Below, piece after piece: positions 1 through 11,766 of a stretch of DNA of 64,000 nucleotides (positions are counted from its first letter, which is position 1; each line of letters starts with the position of its first letter). The notes beneath the pieces are model-generated. The model saw only the letters and a list, made by a program, of their open reading frames with translations. It searched no databases and was not told the origin of the DNA. This stretch comes from Phanerochaete sordida (Eukaryota; Basidiomycota; Agaricomycetes; Polyporales; Phanerochaetaceae), in contig BPQB01000002.1 in the NCBI GenBank assembly GCA_019973155.2, positions 248,001 through 312,000 on the forward strand, given 5' to 3'. The translations under genes were made by a program, and so were the position numbers.

Positions 1-3000
1 AAGCCCTTCCGCCCTTGGTGGAACCTCTGGGGCTGCCTCCGGAACAGACGGAATAGTCGAGTGTTCCGCTCGTGGTGGCTCTTGGGATGCTGGAAACAGG
101 TCCTCGACGGCGGGCTTCGCCTCCTCGGCCGGTGCTGCAAGATGAGGCTCTTCTGCGTATGCTGGCGGCTCCTCTGGCGGAGGACTGGGCCCGGACATGA
201 TCTCATCTTGCTCTTCTACGAAAGCGGATGCTCCGGCGACTGTCCCTCCAAGGACCTCTTCAAGCGAAGCACGGATTGCTGCATCAAGGTCCTCCTGCGA
301 GTCGAGGTTGAAACTGAAGGCATCTGGGTCGGTCTTGACGTCAGCAGAAATAGAGCTTGGCGCTGGCTCCTGCTGGAAGGCGGGGGAGGTGTAGGATGTT
401 GACAAGTGAGGCATCTCTGGCGAATATGTCCACGCGACTACTGCGTCGCCCTCCGGCAGCGCGAGTGGCAACGAACCATCCCAGTTGCATATCGCCAGTT
501 GCATCTCCAGCGGTAGAGCGTAGAACACAGCCAACTTCGCAGGAGGCAGAGACTGCTGAGCGTCGAGTGCAATCGACCAGGCGAGCTCGTTCAGGACGGC
601 TGCGTTCACGGCCATGCAGTACTCGTCGCCGCTGGGTGTCGTCGCCGTCCGGCAGAATATGGCACCGGTCCCTTCGAGCCAAGCGAACGGATCTGAAGAC
701 TCCGCTGTCGTCCCCGCGCCGAGGAACTGCGGGACGCCTTGCCCGTCCATGTTCGCTGGTGGTTGAAGGATGTTTGGCTGTTGTTGCGGTGGCACTTGTT
801 GCCCGAACGATCCTTGCCCCTCGTAGCTCTCCGTCGGCACCATATGCGGCAATTCGACCCCCTCGTGTGCGACACCCGTATTCATGATATGGCGGAAGCT
901 TCCCACTAGGTTTTCCTCGCTCCATTGGGAAAAAGCCTCTGGGTCGATGCCCGACTGAGCGATTATCCTTGCCATTGACGCATCAACATTATCGCCCTGA
1001 GACAGAAAAGAGGGCTGTGCGTAGACGCCCCCCTGCCAGCTGGACTGCGTCTGTTGGAGGGCGGTCGCAGTCGTATCAAACGGCATGGGATGTTGAGTCT
1101 CGTGCACTTGGGCGGAGACATTCGGGATCGCGTCGAGTGGAGTCGGGATAGCCTGCGAATGGGGGACTTCGAAGTTGGTCTGGATGTCGGGGAGCACGCC
1201 GAACGATCCGTCGGCGTAGCATTCTGCTGACAACGATGATGCCCTTGAAGGGGCTTCCTGCCAGCTCGAAGTACTCGCCTGCGGCTGGGAGAGTGCAGTA
1301 GCTCCAAGTCCACCCGACGGCGAATGGTCGCCACCCTGAGGTACGGATACGCTGGGCGTAGAGCTTTCGCCGACCAATGTTGAAGTCGAGGTCGAAGGCG
1401 CAGTCGGAGGTACGGGGGCGCGTTCATTCGCGACCTGGATTTCAACAGATGGCGGACAGGCCGACGTCGTTGGTGGCGGTTCGACCACTGGCGCCATCGA
1501 TGGGGGAAGAGCGTCCTGGAGAGTCGACAAGTCAAACGTTGGAACGGGTGGCGCCGTTGCCGAGACGTCCTGCTCGAGCTCTGTGTGCTCTGCGGCGCGC
1601 GAGCTGTCGGCTCCGGGGGTATGAGTGGCGCTCTGCGGTATCTGAGGCGAAGGGCGGGAGGAAGTGGATGTCGAGGACGTGGGCGCAGACGACCCTGCCA
1701 CTGGGGCGGGTCTTGAGCTCGCGGAAGGACCGGCGAGTGGCATCGCGCCGGGTTCCATAGTTTGTCTGCTCGATGACGCGGCGGCGACCCTGGTAGCCTC
1801 CGCTCGCGCTTCCGTTTGCTTTTCTGCTCGCTCCTCAGCAAGCTGCTCTGGCAACTTCTTTCCAGTTCTCCTTTCTCCAGGGATGTCCTCAATCGAGGCT
1901 GTTGTGGTAGGAACTTCTAGTGGCGATCTTTTGGTCACAAAGCGTGGCCGGTCCGTCTCGTGAAAGCACCATATCGTCGTAGACCCGAATGTTACGCTGC
2001 GCGCCTGGTTGCGAGGTCTGCGCCCATCCTTGACCGCGCTATCAGTGACTGCACATTTGCTGGTCAGCCTTACGATGTCCTCGATGCTGATCGGCGGCTC
2101 GTCAACATTCGCTCTTGCGTCCTTGATAGCAACCTTTGACTCTAGATAGTTTTGGCGAGCATACTGATACTGAGCTGGTGGGGGTGCCTTAGGCCGCGCA
2201 ATACGATCTTCAGTAACGCGGTGAACGCGGCCTTCCGAACGTCGAGTGTGCGGGTAAAGCCGCCTGATCTTCTCCATGGTGAGGGGCTCTAGTCGCGGGC
2301 ACACGAGCTTGGGAGGAGAATATGTGTCTTCTGGTCGCAGAGGAGTCGGATGATGTATGGTTGGCGCGATGTGGTTCGAGGTCGACTCCTGGGCTACGTT
2401 GTCGGCGTTCAACTCGTCGTACGCGTACTCTGCAAAATGTCAGCGCATTTGACACAGTTGACCATGCCACAGACTCACTTTTTACATCTGGCGATGATTC
2501 TGTTGGCGCGTCCGTCGACCCAGTTGGGCCCGTCTCCTCGAGACGATCCCAAGACGGAGAACAAGGTGGTGGTTCCCTCTGCTTGCCCTTGTCATCGCTG
2601 GGGAGACTATTCACGCCGTTCACATGAACTTCGGGACTGTCGTCAGAATCGCCATCGTAATTTGAGTGCTCGTGACGGCGTGGAACGGGACTCTGCGCTG
2701 ATGGCGCCAAAGGGCCTGCTGAGACTTCGTTGAAAGAGCCCTGCTTGAACACGTGTGAATCCCTTCATAGCTTAGTTTGACACAAACATTATATACTTGC
2801 CTCGCTGTGGTGTATACTTGCCTCGCTGTGGTGTACACTTGCCTCGCTGTGGTGTATACTTGGCTCGCTGTGGTGTAGGCCAGAGCTGCTACCCTCTGGT
2901 CGTTCATCGTTGGCTGGGGCCGACTCTTTCACGCAACCAAGACATCAGCGACCCAGTGGTCATGTTCGTTGTCGAAGTCACGCTTACCTTCGTCTCCGTC

Positions 3001-3644
3001 GTGACATTCCGCTCGTCTCCTGCTCAACACCTCCATCCATGCATCCACGACGGCCTGCTCACCCCTCATGGGGATATCGGAGACACTCTCAGTCTGAGGC
3101 TCTGTACTGTCTTCAACTGGGCCTGCGACTTCCATCGCCTCTTCGAAGTGTGTGGGGCTGTGTCCCGGATCGCCGATATCATGGCTCGCTCCCCCTGGTT
3201 GCACGCCTCCCGCCGCTATGCTGCTTGTGCCCAGCCACTGCGCGACCCGCGCCACACTTTCTTTCCTTGCAACCTTCTTTCGCGGTCTATCGTCGATATC
3301 TTCTTTATCTTCATCGCTGGAATCATCCTCGTACGAGCTGCGGAAAGGTTCGAAGCTGTGGCGTAACGACAGGACTCTCGAAGGGCTCACCGTTTCTGCC
3401 CACGGTTTTCCAGCACTTCAGAATTGACTACGCACGTGCTTTTCACTGTGCAGATAAGGTCATGAGCAGCTCAGTGTCGTAGAGTTGCATAGCGCCTACA
3501 GCCGAATTGATTCCAACTGATCGTGACTTTGGTCGGACGACCAGTCTGGCCTCTTCTCGGAAGCTCGCGAATAAGGCGGGTAGGTTTGGCGTTAATTTCC
3601 TCTGTCGATGGAGGTGCAGGTTGGGATTGTCCGTCAATGGTCAT
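1..3644 (-). CDS. Large hypothetical low-complexity protein, C-terminus beyond left edge (partial)
   Basis: I do not recognise a family. The model starts at the ATG at 3642-3644 and stays open to base 1, so the C-terminus is missing. Exons join in phase at about 3644-3565, 3510-3430, 3355-2988, 2913-2801, 2740-2480 and 2430-1. The protein is acidic and Ser/Pro/Thr-rich, with a basic patch after an acidic run (SSDEDKEDIDDRPRKK), which suggests a disordered, possibly nuclear protein. The middle reads R-rich and P-rich (KIRRLYPHTRR), then a short ordered-looking stretch (ARSVTFGSTTIWCF), a Glu/Ala/Lys helix near 1850-1790, and a Gln/Pro-rich tail. Exon 4 encodes a 7-residue tandem repeat (P/A-S-I/V-H-H-S-E) that ends in a GC-AG intron at 2741-2800. 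The first two introns are the least certain; one is only about 35 nt. Confidence 0.6.
2795..2878 (-). repeat. 21 bp tandem repeat (4 copies) coding for xSxHHSE, each ending at a GC splice donor
   Basis: Four copies of a 21 bp unit lie head to tail. On the coding (minus) strand each unit is seven codons, so copy number can change without breaking the frame. Three copies end in GAG followed by GCAAGT, a strong GC-type 5' splice site (donors at 2800, 2821 and 2842); the fourth has CCAAGT. Only the last donor is followed at once by an in-frame TAA and, 60 nt on, by a CTAAG branch-like site and a CAAGCAG acceptor, so it is the likely one in use. Confidence 0.75.
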
Positions 3645-4257
3645 CCTGCGCCACAGGCCCGAGGTGCTCTCGGGGGTGTATGAGGGTAGCTATGGCGGTA
3701 CGAGCTGGTGGAAGTCAAAGATTGAGTGTCCTGAGAGGAAAGGCGTCGGGCGTTGTTGCGTGAGGCCTGAATTGTTTTCGGTTTCCAAGAGAGTCGTGGT
3801 GACAGGACAAGGAGTGTGAGGGACTAAGCACGAAGTGATCAGAGTTAGCGCCGAAGCCGCCACCGAGATCTGCCATTGAGCCGTATTAGCCACAGAGACA
3901 GCAAAATTGGCAGACTCACGCCACTCGTGTGGGAACGCCTTTACAAGCATGCTTCTTACATACCGGCTAGTCTCAGAGACAGACTCATCAGACCCAGTCG
4001 TAGCTCGGGCCAGCTGTTACTAGGCGCTCGCGAGTTTGAGGCAGGACGGTTGCAGCGACGAGAGCTGTCATTCACGGCGCTGTATATAACATGTTAAGGC
4101 GACAACAAGTCTGGAAGGACGCGATGAACTGTCGTTTCAAAATGAGAGAGCGCAGCTCCGCAGATGGATCTGAAGGTGATATGGAAAGCGTTAGAGCCCG
4201 CTCGGGAGCGAAGGATGACTGGATAGCGCACCATACTGCTCGAGTTCACAACATAGC
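3645..4257. other. Intergenic, gene-free
   Basis: This spacer lies between the start of the hypothetical gene and the stop of the helicase gene, both on the minus strand. The open frames here are short and lack a convincing start, splice structure or motif. It probably holds the promoter of the first gene and the 3' UTR of the helicase. Confidence 0.5.
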
Positions 4258-7200
4258 TTATGCCCACATGGCCCTGAACTTCTCGTCGAACTCCTTCGTG
4301 ACAAGATCAGCGATTTCGAAGACTCTCCAATCGCGGTCGGAGACACCAGGCGGTCGCTTGATGGTCGTCCCGCTCGACCCATCCTCGTCCGCCTCTGCCT
4401 CCGCGAGGTTGACGCCGCCGATGTTCATCTCGTCGTCGAGGTCCACGTCTGGAGATGACTCGCTTTTGAGCAGCAGATGCTCGATGGTCGAACGAATGGT
4501 CTTCAGCGTGAGGGTGAAATCCTCGAGGAGATACCAGAGCTCGCCCTGTCGGATACCGTTCGCAGCGACGAGCGTCGCAGGTTGGCCGTGGGTGTAGAAG
4601 TCGAGAAGATACGCATTGAGCGGCAAAGCCTCGCCCGCTTGAGGGCTCGCGGTGAACTGCTGCATAGACGGTATGCCGTGCTCGTTGAGGTGCAGGCCTG
4701 CACGAGAGGTTTGGGCTAGCTCTGGTACGCTTCGGAACGTGTCGTCGTGACCCGAGTTGGCAACAAATGGCGAGCGCGCGACGACCTTGACGGAGCTTCT
4801 GCTCAGATGCTCTCCGAAGGCCGACTTCAGGTCTACACCTTCGAACTCCCGGCCGCTGAGCGGCAGGCATTTGTCGGCGTCTACGGCGTTCTGCAGGCGA
4901 TTGGCGAAGACGGCGGCGTAGGATGTGAAGATACGTAGGATGTCCTTGTCGTGCTCCGCGAGCAGCTGTTGAGCAGCTACAGGCATTTGAGGTAACACGA
5001 CCTTGGAAGCTGACTTGCGGTGGACTGTACGCGCGTGGTGTTCGGAGGCATAGACGGGAGGTAGGAAGCGGCGACCGAAGAGATGGCAGAGGAGAAGGAG
5101 GAAGTCTCGCTTGGCAGACTCTGTGCTCGTCTGATTGCAGATCTCGTGAACGACTCCGCGGCGCATGAGGGTGACCAGCGCGAAGTTGCTAGGCTCCGTG
5201 TAGTAGAGGTGGGCGGCTAGTCCGAACAGGTTGATGGGGTTGCCCTGAGCGTCCAGGAGACGGGATCGGCGCAGGTAGTCAATGCTGAAGCGAACGTGAT
5301 GAAGGAGCTCCTGCTTGCCGGTCTCGAAGACGAAACTGACATGGGGCAGCTCGAGCAGGCTCTTGATGGCGTTGACAGCGGCTGGAGCATAGCCGGAACC
5401 TTGCAGGAGGTTGAAGAGGCGGAGTACCATGGTCGAAGTTAGCGGGAAGTTGCCGCCGATCGATGGTAGCCTCGACAGAACCAGTCGCTGGACCCGGTCC
5501 GCAGGGAGGCCATAGAACACAACCTTACCGAGGAGATCGAAGCCACGACGACCCGCTGCATCAAAGGTCAGCTATGGACAGTAGATGCAAAGCGGGCTCG
5601 TACCTCGTCCGGCACATTGGCGGTACTGGCAAGTATAAATATCAGCAACAGATTCGAGGACGTGACCACACGAAACGTACCATAAGGGCAGTGAGGAAAG
5701 GAGAGTCTCCAACAAACACGGACGTCCTGGTTGGCGCATTGATACCCAGAGCGAGGGTGCCTACAGAATATATTGAGTGCCACCTCGCTCCCATCATTCA
5801 TAAGACGCACCAGTGGCGATGACAACTTGGATGTACCCCATGCGGTAAAGACTGGTCGACGAGCAATGAGCACGAGAAGACATGGCGAAGTGTCGCACTG
5901 ACCTTTCCACAGCAGTCCGGTAATGCTTGTTCATACCAGCATGGTGGATACCTATACCCCGGCTGAGTGCGTCAAGGGCCCACTTGGGCGTGGTCGTCCA
6001 CTTGATATCCTCAATAGCTTCATGCAGGATCGTCTTCGAGACCTTCTTGCCCAGGAAGGAGAATTGGGGAGAGGGTTCGTCGGGATCGAAGGTGGCCTCC
6101 CATGACGGGTCAGCATTGTTGCTGGGGGCGTCATCTGCCGCGTCTTTCTTCTGCTTCTTTTGCCTGTCCGCCAGCTTCTCGCGCATCGCAGCCTGAGACT
6201 TCCACTTTTCCCACTGCTGTATCTTGCGCTTCCACTCCGGGCTCGACTGGCGCCACTTGGCCTCGGCGTTCTCGAGCGATTCAAGCAGACGCTTGGTAGC
6301 GATTTCGCAAGCCGTGCGGTCGAAGTTGAAGAGGATAGCAGGCTAAAGGGGAATCAGACATTAGGCCAGATGAGAATTTACAGCGACGTACCAAGTCACC
6401 GCTGGCATTCAGGTCGCACACAAGGTAGAGCAGGTTGTCGAAGATGTCCTGCACCGACGCAGCAGTATTCCGGTCGACCTCCGACAGCTCAGCCAGCATA
6501 GGGTCTTGTAGCTTGCGCACGACTTGGTTCAGCGTGGACGTTTCTTCTTGGGCGTCGACGCCGGCAATGAGCGAGGCCAGCCGTTCCTTCAGCGCGACTT
6601 CGTACTCGAGCACGTCCTTCTGTTTCAGCAACAGGCCTCGCTTGAAAAATTTGCTTGGGTCGAGAGCTTGCAGGTTCGCCGCATCGCGGCCTTCGACAGC
6701 GACGAAGGCACGGAATAGGCTCAGGCAGTCAGCAGACTCGAGCGAGAAGTCGGAGGGCAGTGCGCGGGCGCCGAATGAGAGAAGAGATACTGGGTGCAGG
6801 AATCGCATGCGCTCCGTGCTGAGGTACGTGTCGGCGCCAGTGAAACGTCTCTTAGGTGCAGCTTGGAGGACATAGTCAAACTTGCGAAGATGGGAGTAAC
6901 GGTGTGGGTGGTGAATGAAGGTGTGCTTGAATCCATGTGCCTTCTGCACGGAGGCTAGCCAATCGTTGAACTTCTCCGCTTCTCCAATCGTCGCAGACAG
7001 GCCGCTGCGAAGAGCTATTAGGAAAGGACCCTTGAGACGTGCGTGAGCTGCTTACACGATGGGGCAAGGCGCAAGCAAGATAATCTGCTCCCAAACTGCA
7101 CCGCCCTCTTGTTGACCGATAGAGTGGATTTCATCGAGAATGATGCTGGCAGAAAGAAGTCAGCTTTCGTGCTAGCGCATCTTAGGAAGGAAAGCCATAC

Positions 7201-10200
7201 CGTTTGATCTTCGGCGTCCACACTCTCGCAAGCTGCGGTGAGAGCAGCATGATGGCCAGCATCTCGGGGACTGTGACCAAGATCTGGCAGTTTTGCGGGT
7301 TGTGGATGCGATAATCCCGCGTGTGGATCGCCCACAGGCTCTCTGAAAGGTACGTCAACAAAAGTCGGTGTTCAAGAAGATGGATGGTCACGAACTTCCT
7401 ACAGCCTTGTACGACTTGTTGAAGCGAGCGTAGACCTCCGCAGCGATTTGGCTGACAAGCGCCTTCGTGGGTGCGACGTACACCAGGATCTCGTCGTCCG
7501 ACCGGCGCAGGACCTGTTCCATGGCATAGTACGATACGAAGGTCTTACCAGCACTAGTCGGAGCTGCATGCGATGTCAATACTGGAACATTACTCGATGA
7601 GCTGGTCAGACGTACCCACGACGAGAACTGAGTGGTTGAGATGCTGATCCTCATCCACGTCATCGAGGCAGTCGAGAACGCGCCTCTGCCAGGCATCAGG
7701 GTGGAAAGACACGCGCGAATCCGGCTGACTGTCCATCGACCGGTCCATGTACTCGCCAAACAGGCGCAGCTGCCAGACGACGGGGTCCTCCTTGATCTGC
7801 ATGAACTCGTACATCGGCGCCTTGTTCTTCGAGTGCACGAGCTTCTTGAACTTGAAGGCGAGCTTGCGGTCGTCCGGGACCGGGTTCGGCGACACGTCGA
7901 GGATGACCGGGATGTATTCCGCGAAGCCGAGGCATTGCAGCACGTTCTCGAGTGCCGTGCGTGCGGCGGGGAAGAGCCCGCCGCGCTCGGCAAGGTCCTT
8001 GACCATGCGCATGATCGCGACCGAGCGGATGTCGCGCAGGCGCGCCTGCTTGGCCTCGTCGTCCGCGTCCGCATCGGGGTCCTCGAGCCAGCGCTGGAAC
8101 TCTAGGTGGATACGGAACATCCGCAGCTCGACGGCGAGCCACCCGGACTCGGCGCGAGTGGCGTTCCCAAGCAAACGGTCCATGAGCGCAATCTTCTCCT
8201 CGGTCGACTGGCCGTCCATCTTCTCGAGTTGGTCCTTCCACCACGTCTCATTTGACAGGTCCTGCGAACCCACCTTGCGCGCCATGTTCTGTTGCCGGAT
8301 CTGCTCGGCTTTCGACAAGTGCACCTTCTTCTCCTTCCCTCCCTTTCTAGGCTTATCCGAGCCGCTGTCCTGTAGAAGAGGTAAATCAGGGGTATGCATG
8401 GATAAGGTTTCGACGACTTACACTGAAGGTGGAAGAAAGTGGGGTGCTCGGGCGGGTAGAGGCCGGAGTCGTTGCCCTCGTCGACGGCAAAGAGAGCTGG
8501 GGCTTTGCACCTGGGATGATTGTGATCCGCTGGAGCGCCTTCCCAAACGCGCCCGTCAGACTCTCCGCCTGCCACTGTAGCTTCGCCGTGAAGCGTTGCT
8601 CGCTGCGTAGCTGCTTCTTGCGCTGCCGCTCGTCGAGCGCCGGGAGCTTGTCCTCGCCGCCGAGGTGCTTTGGGAGGACGGCCCGTCGGTGATTGTGCCA
8701 GTGCTGGGCGTCTTTGAAAACGGTGTTGAAGTCCATCTCGGCGACCTCTATGTCCTCATGAGTCTCAGGCACGGAGATGTTGGCTTCTGCGAGCGATTCG
8801 TTGAAGACCTCGTTGTAAAAGGGTAGAAGTTGGAGAGGGGGGGTCTCTGCATCCGTGCTAGTACCGGAGGTCTCCTGCGCGGCTACAGGGTACTGGGCGG
8901 AAACCGCTTTACTATTGACCTTCGGCAGCTTGCGCTTGATCCAAAGGCCGTCCAGCTCTTCTGCGACCTTTTCGCCGAGGACGTCCGCAGATGTCAACGA
9001 GGGTTCAGCGAGCAAGAAATGTAGTAGGTCTCGGAAGATGCGGCCGTCGACGTCGGCGCTGGCGGAACGTCCAAGAGTGGCCGCATATACAAGGAGAGCG
9101 GTCGGCAAGAAGTTGTTGCGGAGAAACTCTTCCAGCCCCGGATGGATGTTTTTGTACGGCTGACTACGCTGCTCGACAGAGAGCAAGGGGAGAAGGATGA
9201 GGTGGGCTGTGAAAGCGTACAGAGCAAGAGACGTGCGTGGATCGGTGAGGCCGAATATTGTTTCCGCGAGAGTCAGAAAACCTTCCAAGGACTGAGAGTC
9301 GTTCGCTGCGGGTGAGGTAGACGATGTCGTCTCCCGACGCTTGGCTTCTAGCTGATCCAGGCTTTGCCGAGCGGCATCGACAGCTTTCCAGAAGTGGGGC
9401 GATAGTCGCTGTCGTGCATTTGGGTCCAGGTGTTGCTCGTAAATGAAGGAAAGGATCTAGGACGATCTGAGACCAGCCGTAAAAAGCAGCAGCTTGGAAG
9501 GCTCACCTTGCTGTCGCGGAAAGCGGTTCCGCGAAGCATTGAACAGGTCAGACCCCGTGTGATGAAATGAAAGATCCTCGTGCGCTGCAGGAGCTTGCTG
9601 CTCGTCGCGTGCGATGCCTCCGCATCATGTTCAAGGTCAATGGCGCCGCCGTCGTTGATCATGATGTACATCGGCTGCAGACATTGGTTAAGGGCAGCCC
9701 TGGCACGTACCCGCTCCGCTCACCTTGTGGAGAGATTGCCACTTCAGCCATGTCTTGTCCTCAAGGCTCGCGAATGTATGTACAGGGATATTGAGATGCT
9801 TGGACTGCTCGATGAGCATGGTGCGGGCGAGAGAGCGAGATGCAAAGATAAAGTTGTCTGCGTCAAATCGGGCAGTCAAATGACGAGCATCTAGGGCAAG
9901 CATTAACGGAGAGCCCTGAATGCATAGCCGACTCGTTGCGTGACGAACCATCCCAGAACACGATCTCAAAGACTGCTCCGCGCTTCAAGAAGTCGTTGAG
10001 CAGCTTTTCGACATTGTGAACTGCGTGCAGGATTTGAAAGCTGATTTCTACTCGGGAGTCAGGACGAGAGGGGTCATAGACAAGACCGTGTTATCGAACC
10101 ATTTTGGCGAGCAAGTGCAAGCAGGGGGTCGTCGAGGGCAAGTTCGACGAGCGAGTCGCCTGATACGCACCCTTAGTACGCGGGACAATGGGAAGAGCTC

Positions 10201-10389
10201 GCACGTACCATCGATGATGAAGAGCTCACTCCCAGCATAGTCTCCTATCAGGTCCATACGCCTCGCCCGACGGCTGGCCTTCAGGTACCATGCTTCGTCG
10301 AAGTACGCGAGGGCAGCTGCAGGTGATATGAGGCTCGCGTCGACGGCGGGTACATTTTCCTCAGCGAGAGTATCGAACTCAACATCCAT
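4258..10389 (-). CDS. DDX60-like / Ski2-family DExH-box RNA helicase
   Basis: ATP-dependent RNA helicase of the Ski2-like superfamily 2, DDX60 branch. The ATG is at 10387-10389 and the TAA at 4258-4260, with more than ten short introns and roughly 1,750 residues. The N-terminus has the DDX60-type opening ([19 protein letters not shown]) and a nuclease-like fold segment ([20 protein letters not shown]) near 9800. Motif I is split by an intron but reads APTSAGKT near 7550. Motif Ia is [10 protein letters not shown], motif II is DEIH near 7125, motif III is LSAT near 7000. Motif V is [12 protein letters not shown] and motif VI is QCAGRAGRRGFD near 5600-5560. A long C-terminal region follows, from 5520 to the stop. 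In animals DDX60 is linked to antiviral RNA sensing; the fungal role is not established, and RNA surveillance is an inference. It is divergent from the small gene at 10731 across about 340 bp. Confidence 0.9.
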
Positions 10390-10730
10390 GGCGAATGGTG
10401 GTCAAGAGCAGAAAGGCGATGGCGGATAGACGATCCCTGGTATGCTTCGGTAGGTGGAAGATTCGAGGCCTGTGATATCAGCGTTACGTCGAGTAGGCCC
10501 GCAGTTGTCGCACAAAACAGCCCCTGGGTCGGTTTGTATGCAGCAATTGCGGTTCCACTAAACGTCTTTGTCTGTGAGATGTGACGAAGGTACGGCGAGG
10601 AGGCGAGGACCGTGGTGGTGGGGAGCAGACAAGCGGGAGCGCATTTCCCCGCAATTGACATGGGCGTTTAGAGACGCGTTCGCTTGGGGAGCCGTGCTTG
10701 ACGTCCTCCGCGCACTCTCTTCTGACCGCC
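10390..10730. promoter_or_regulatory. Shared divergent promoter region
   Basis: About 340 bp separates the start codons of the helicase gene (minus) and the small DUF1770-like gene (plus). No coding frame is convincing here, so this must hold both promoters. I see no clear TATA box for either gene. Confidence 0.5.
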
Positions 10731-11295
10731 ATGTCCACCGTGCGCATAGGGCGCGACGACCCTCTACCATTCCGATACTCTCACTCTCATGACCACCGCA
10801 AACCCTCCGGAGACTCTCTCTTCCATTCTGAACGTCGGCCTAAGAGCATACTACCAGGCATGCCCGACCTGAGATTTGAGTACACCTACCTCAGGAACAT
10901 CCGGCGGCATGTACACGTCGAGCATGTCAAGCCACCAACGCAGTCGGGCGCAGCCGAGAAGAATGAGTCCGATGAGGCTGCTCGGGAAACAGAGGTCGTG
11001 CGCGTCGCGTGGGGCAATGTGCTCTGGATCACAGTCAAGGAGCAGGTCCTCGGGCCTTTGGTGCAGGGATTGCTGTGGTGCGTTAGCCTTTTCGTGCCAA
11101 ACTTCACGCTCCTCACTGTTACTTGGCTTCTGGTGTAGGGGTGCATTACGGTGGTACTTCATACCCGCCGCCGCCATCTTCGGCCAGAACTTCCGCGCTT
11201 GGTGGGAACGGGGAAACGCGCTTGCTTCGAGACGCAGAGGGGATAGGCAGTCGATTGACGGGGTGAGGAACTTAGTGTTTCCTAGAGCAAGCTGA
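10731..11295 (+). CDS. Small fungal protein, DUF1770-like
   Basis: Two exons (10731-11077 and 11139-11295) joined across a 61 nt GT-AG intron give a protein of about 167 residues. The conserved core is PGMPDLRFEYTYLRNI near residues 40-60, resembling the PDLRFE-x-SYL motif that I associate with the fungal DUF1770 family, whose function is unknown. The second half is more hydrophobic (VLWITVKEQVLGPLVQGLLW, then WYFIPAAAIFGQ across the intron) and could be a membrane-associated helical hairpin. The tail is basic. An upstream in-frame ATG exists at 10698, but I chose 10731 because it is followed at once by the conserved-looking MSTVRIGRDDPLPFRY. The family call is from memory and should be checked with a profile search. 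Confidence 0.75.
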
Positions 11296-11766
11296 AGGTG
11301 TAGTCTCCTCGATGCATACATATGGACATTCTGAAGCTCGAGGGCGGAAGCTTGAGGAACGATGTATACATACAGCAACCGCAAGCAGGGATCCCAACGG
11401 ACGTGTGCTGCTATTACCACAAGATCCTCGCTTCCCTCGTGTGCGCCCTGTCTGACGTCTTCTGTCCGCGCTCGGCAGTCGCTTTGGACTTGTGGTTTGC
11501 AGCGCTGTAACAAGCTCACACATCGAATCTCGAGTCTGTCTCGTTTCAGACCGTCGTGCTGTGGCGCGGATGTCGCCTATTCTCAAACACCCGCTGCAAG
11601 CCACTGAGCGCGCGTCCGCCGTCTGCATTGACTGGCCGGAAGTTGGTGTCATCCCTCGGGAAGCGTGCGGGGCAATCTAGATCTGCTCTCACGATAGCAT
11701 ATGACAACCACCCGCAGAATAGGAAGCAGTACCACATTCCCTGTCTCTTCGACCAATACACCCAAG
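11296..11766. other. Intergenic, gene-free
   Basis: Spacer between the end of the small gene and the oxygenase start. It holds only short frames without splice or motif support and probably contains the promoter and 5' UTR of the oxygenase gene. An in-frame ATG at 11701 is a possible alternative oxygenase start. Confidence 0.45.

Noticed and set aside
963..1892. 309-codon Arg/Pro-rich frame on the minus strand
   Set aside because: It is a shadow of the real minus-strand exon in another frame; the true frame gives natural protein composition and stays open to the left edge.
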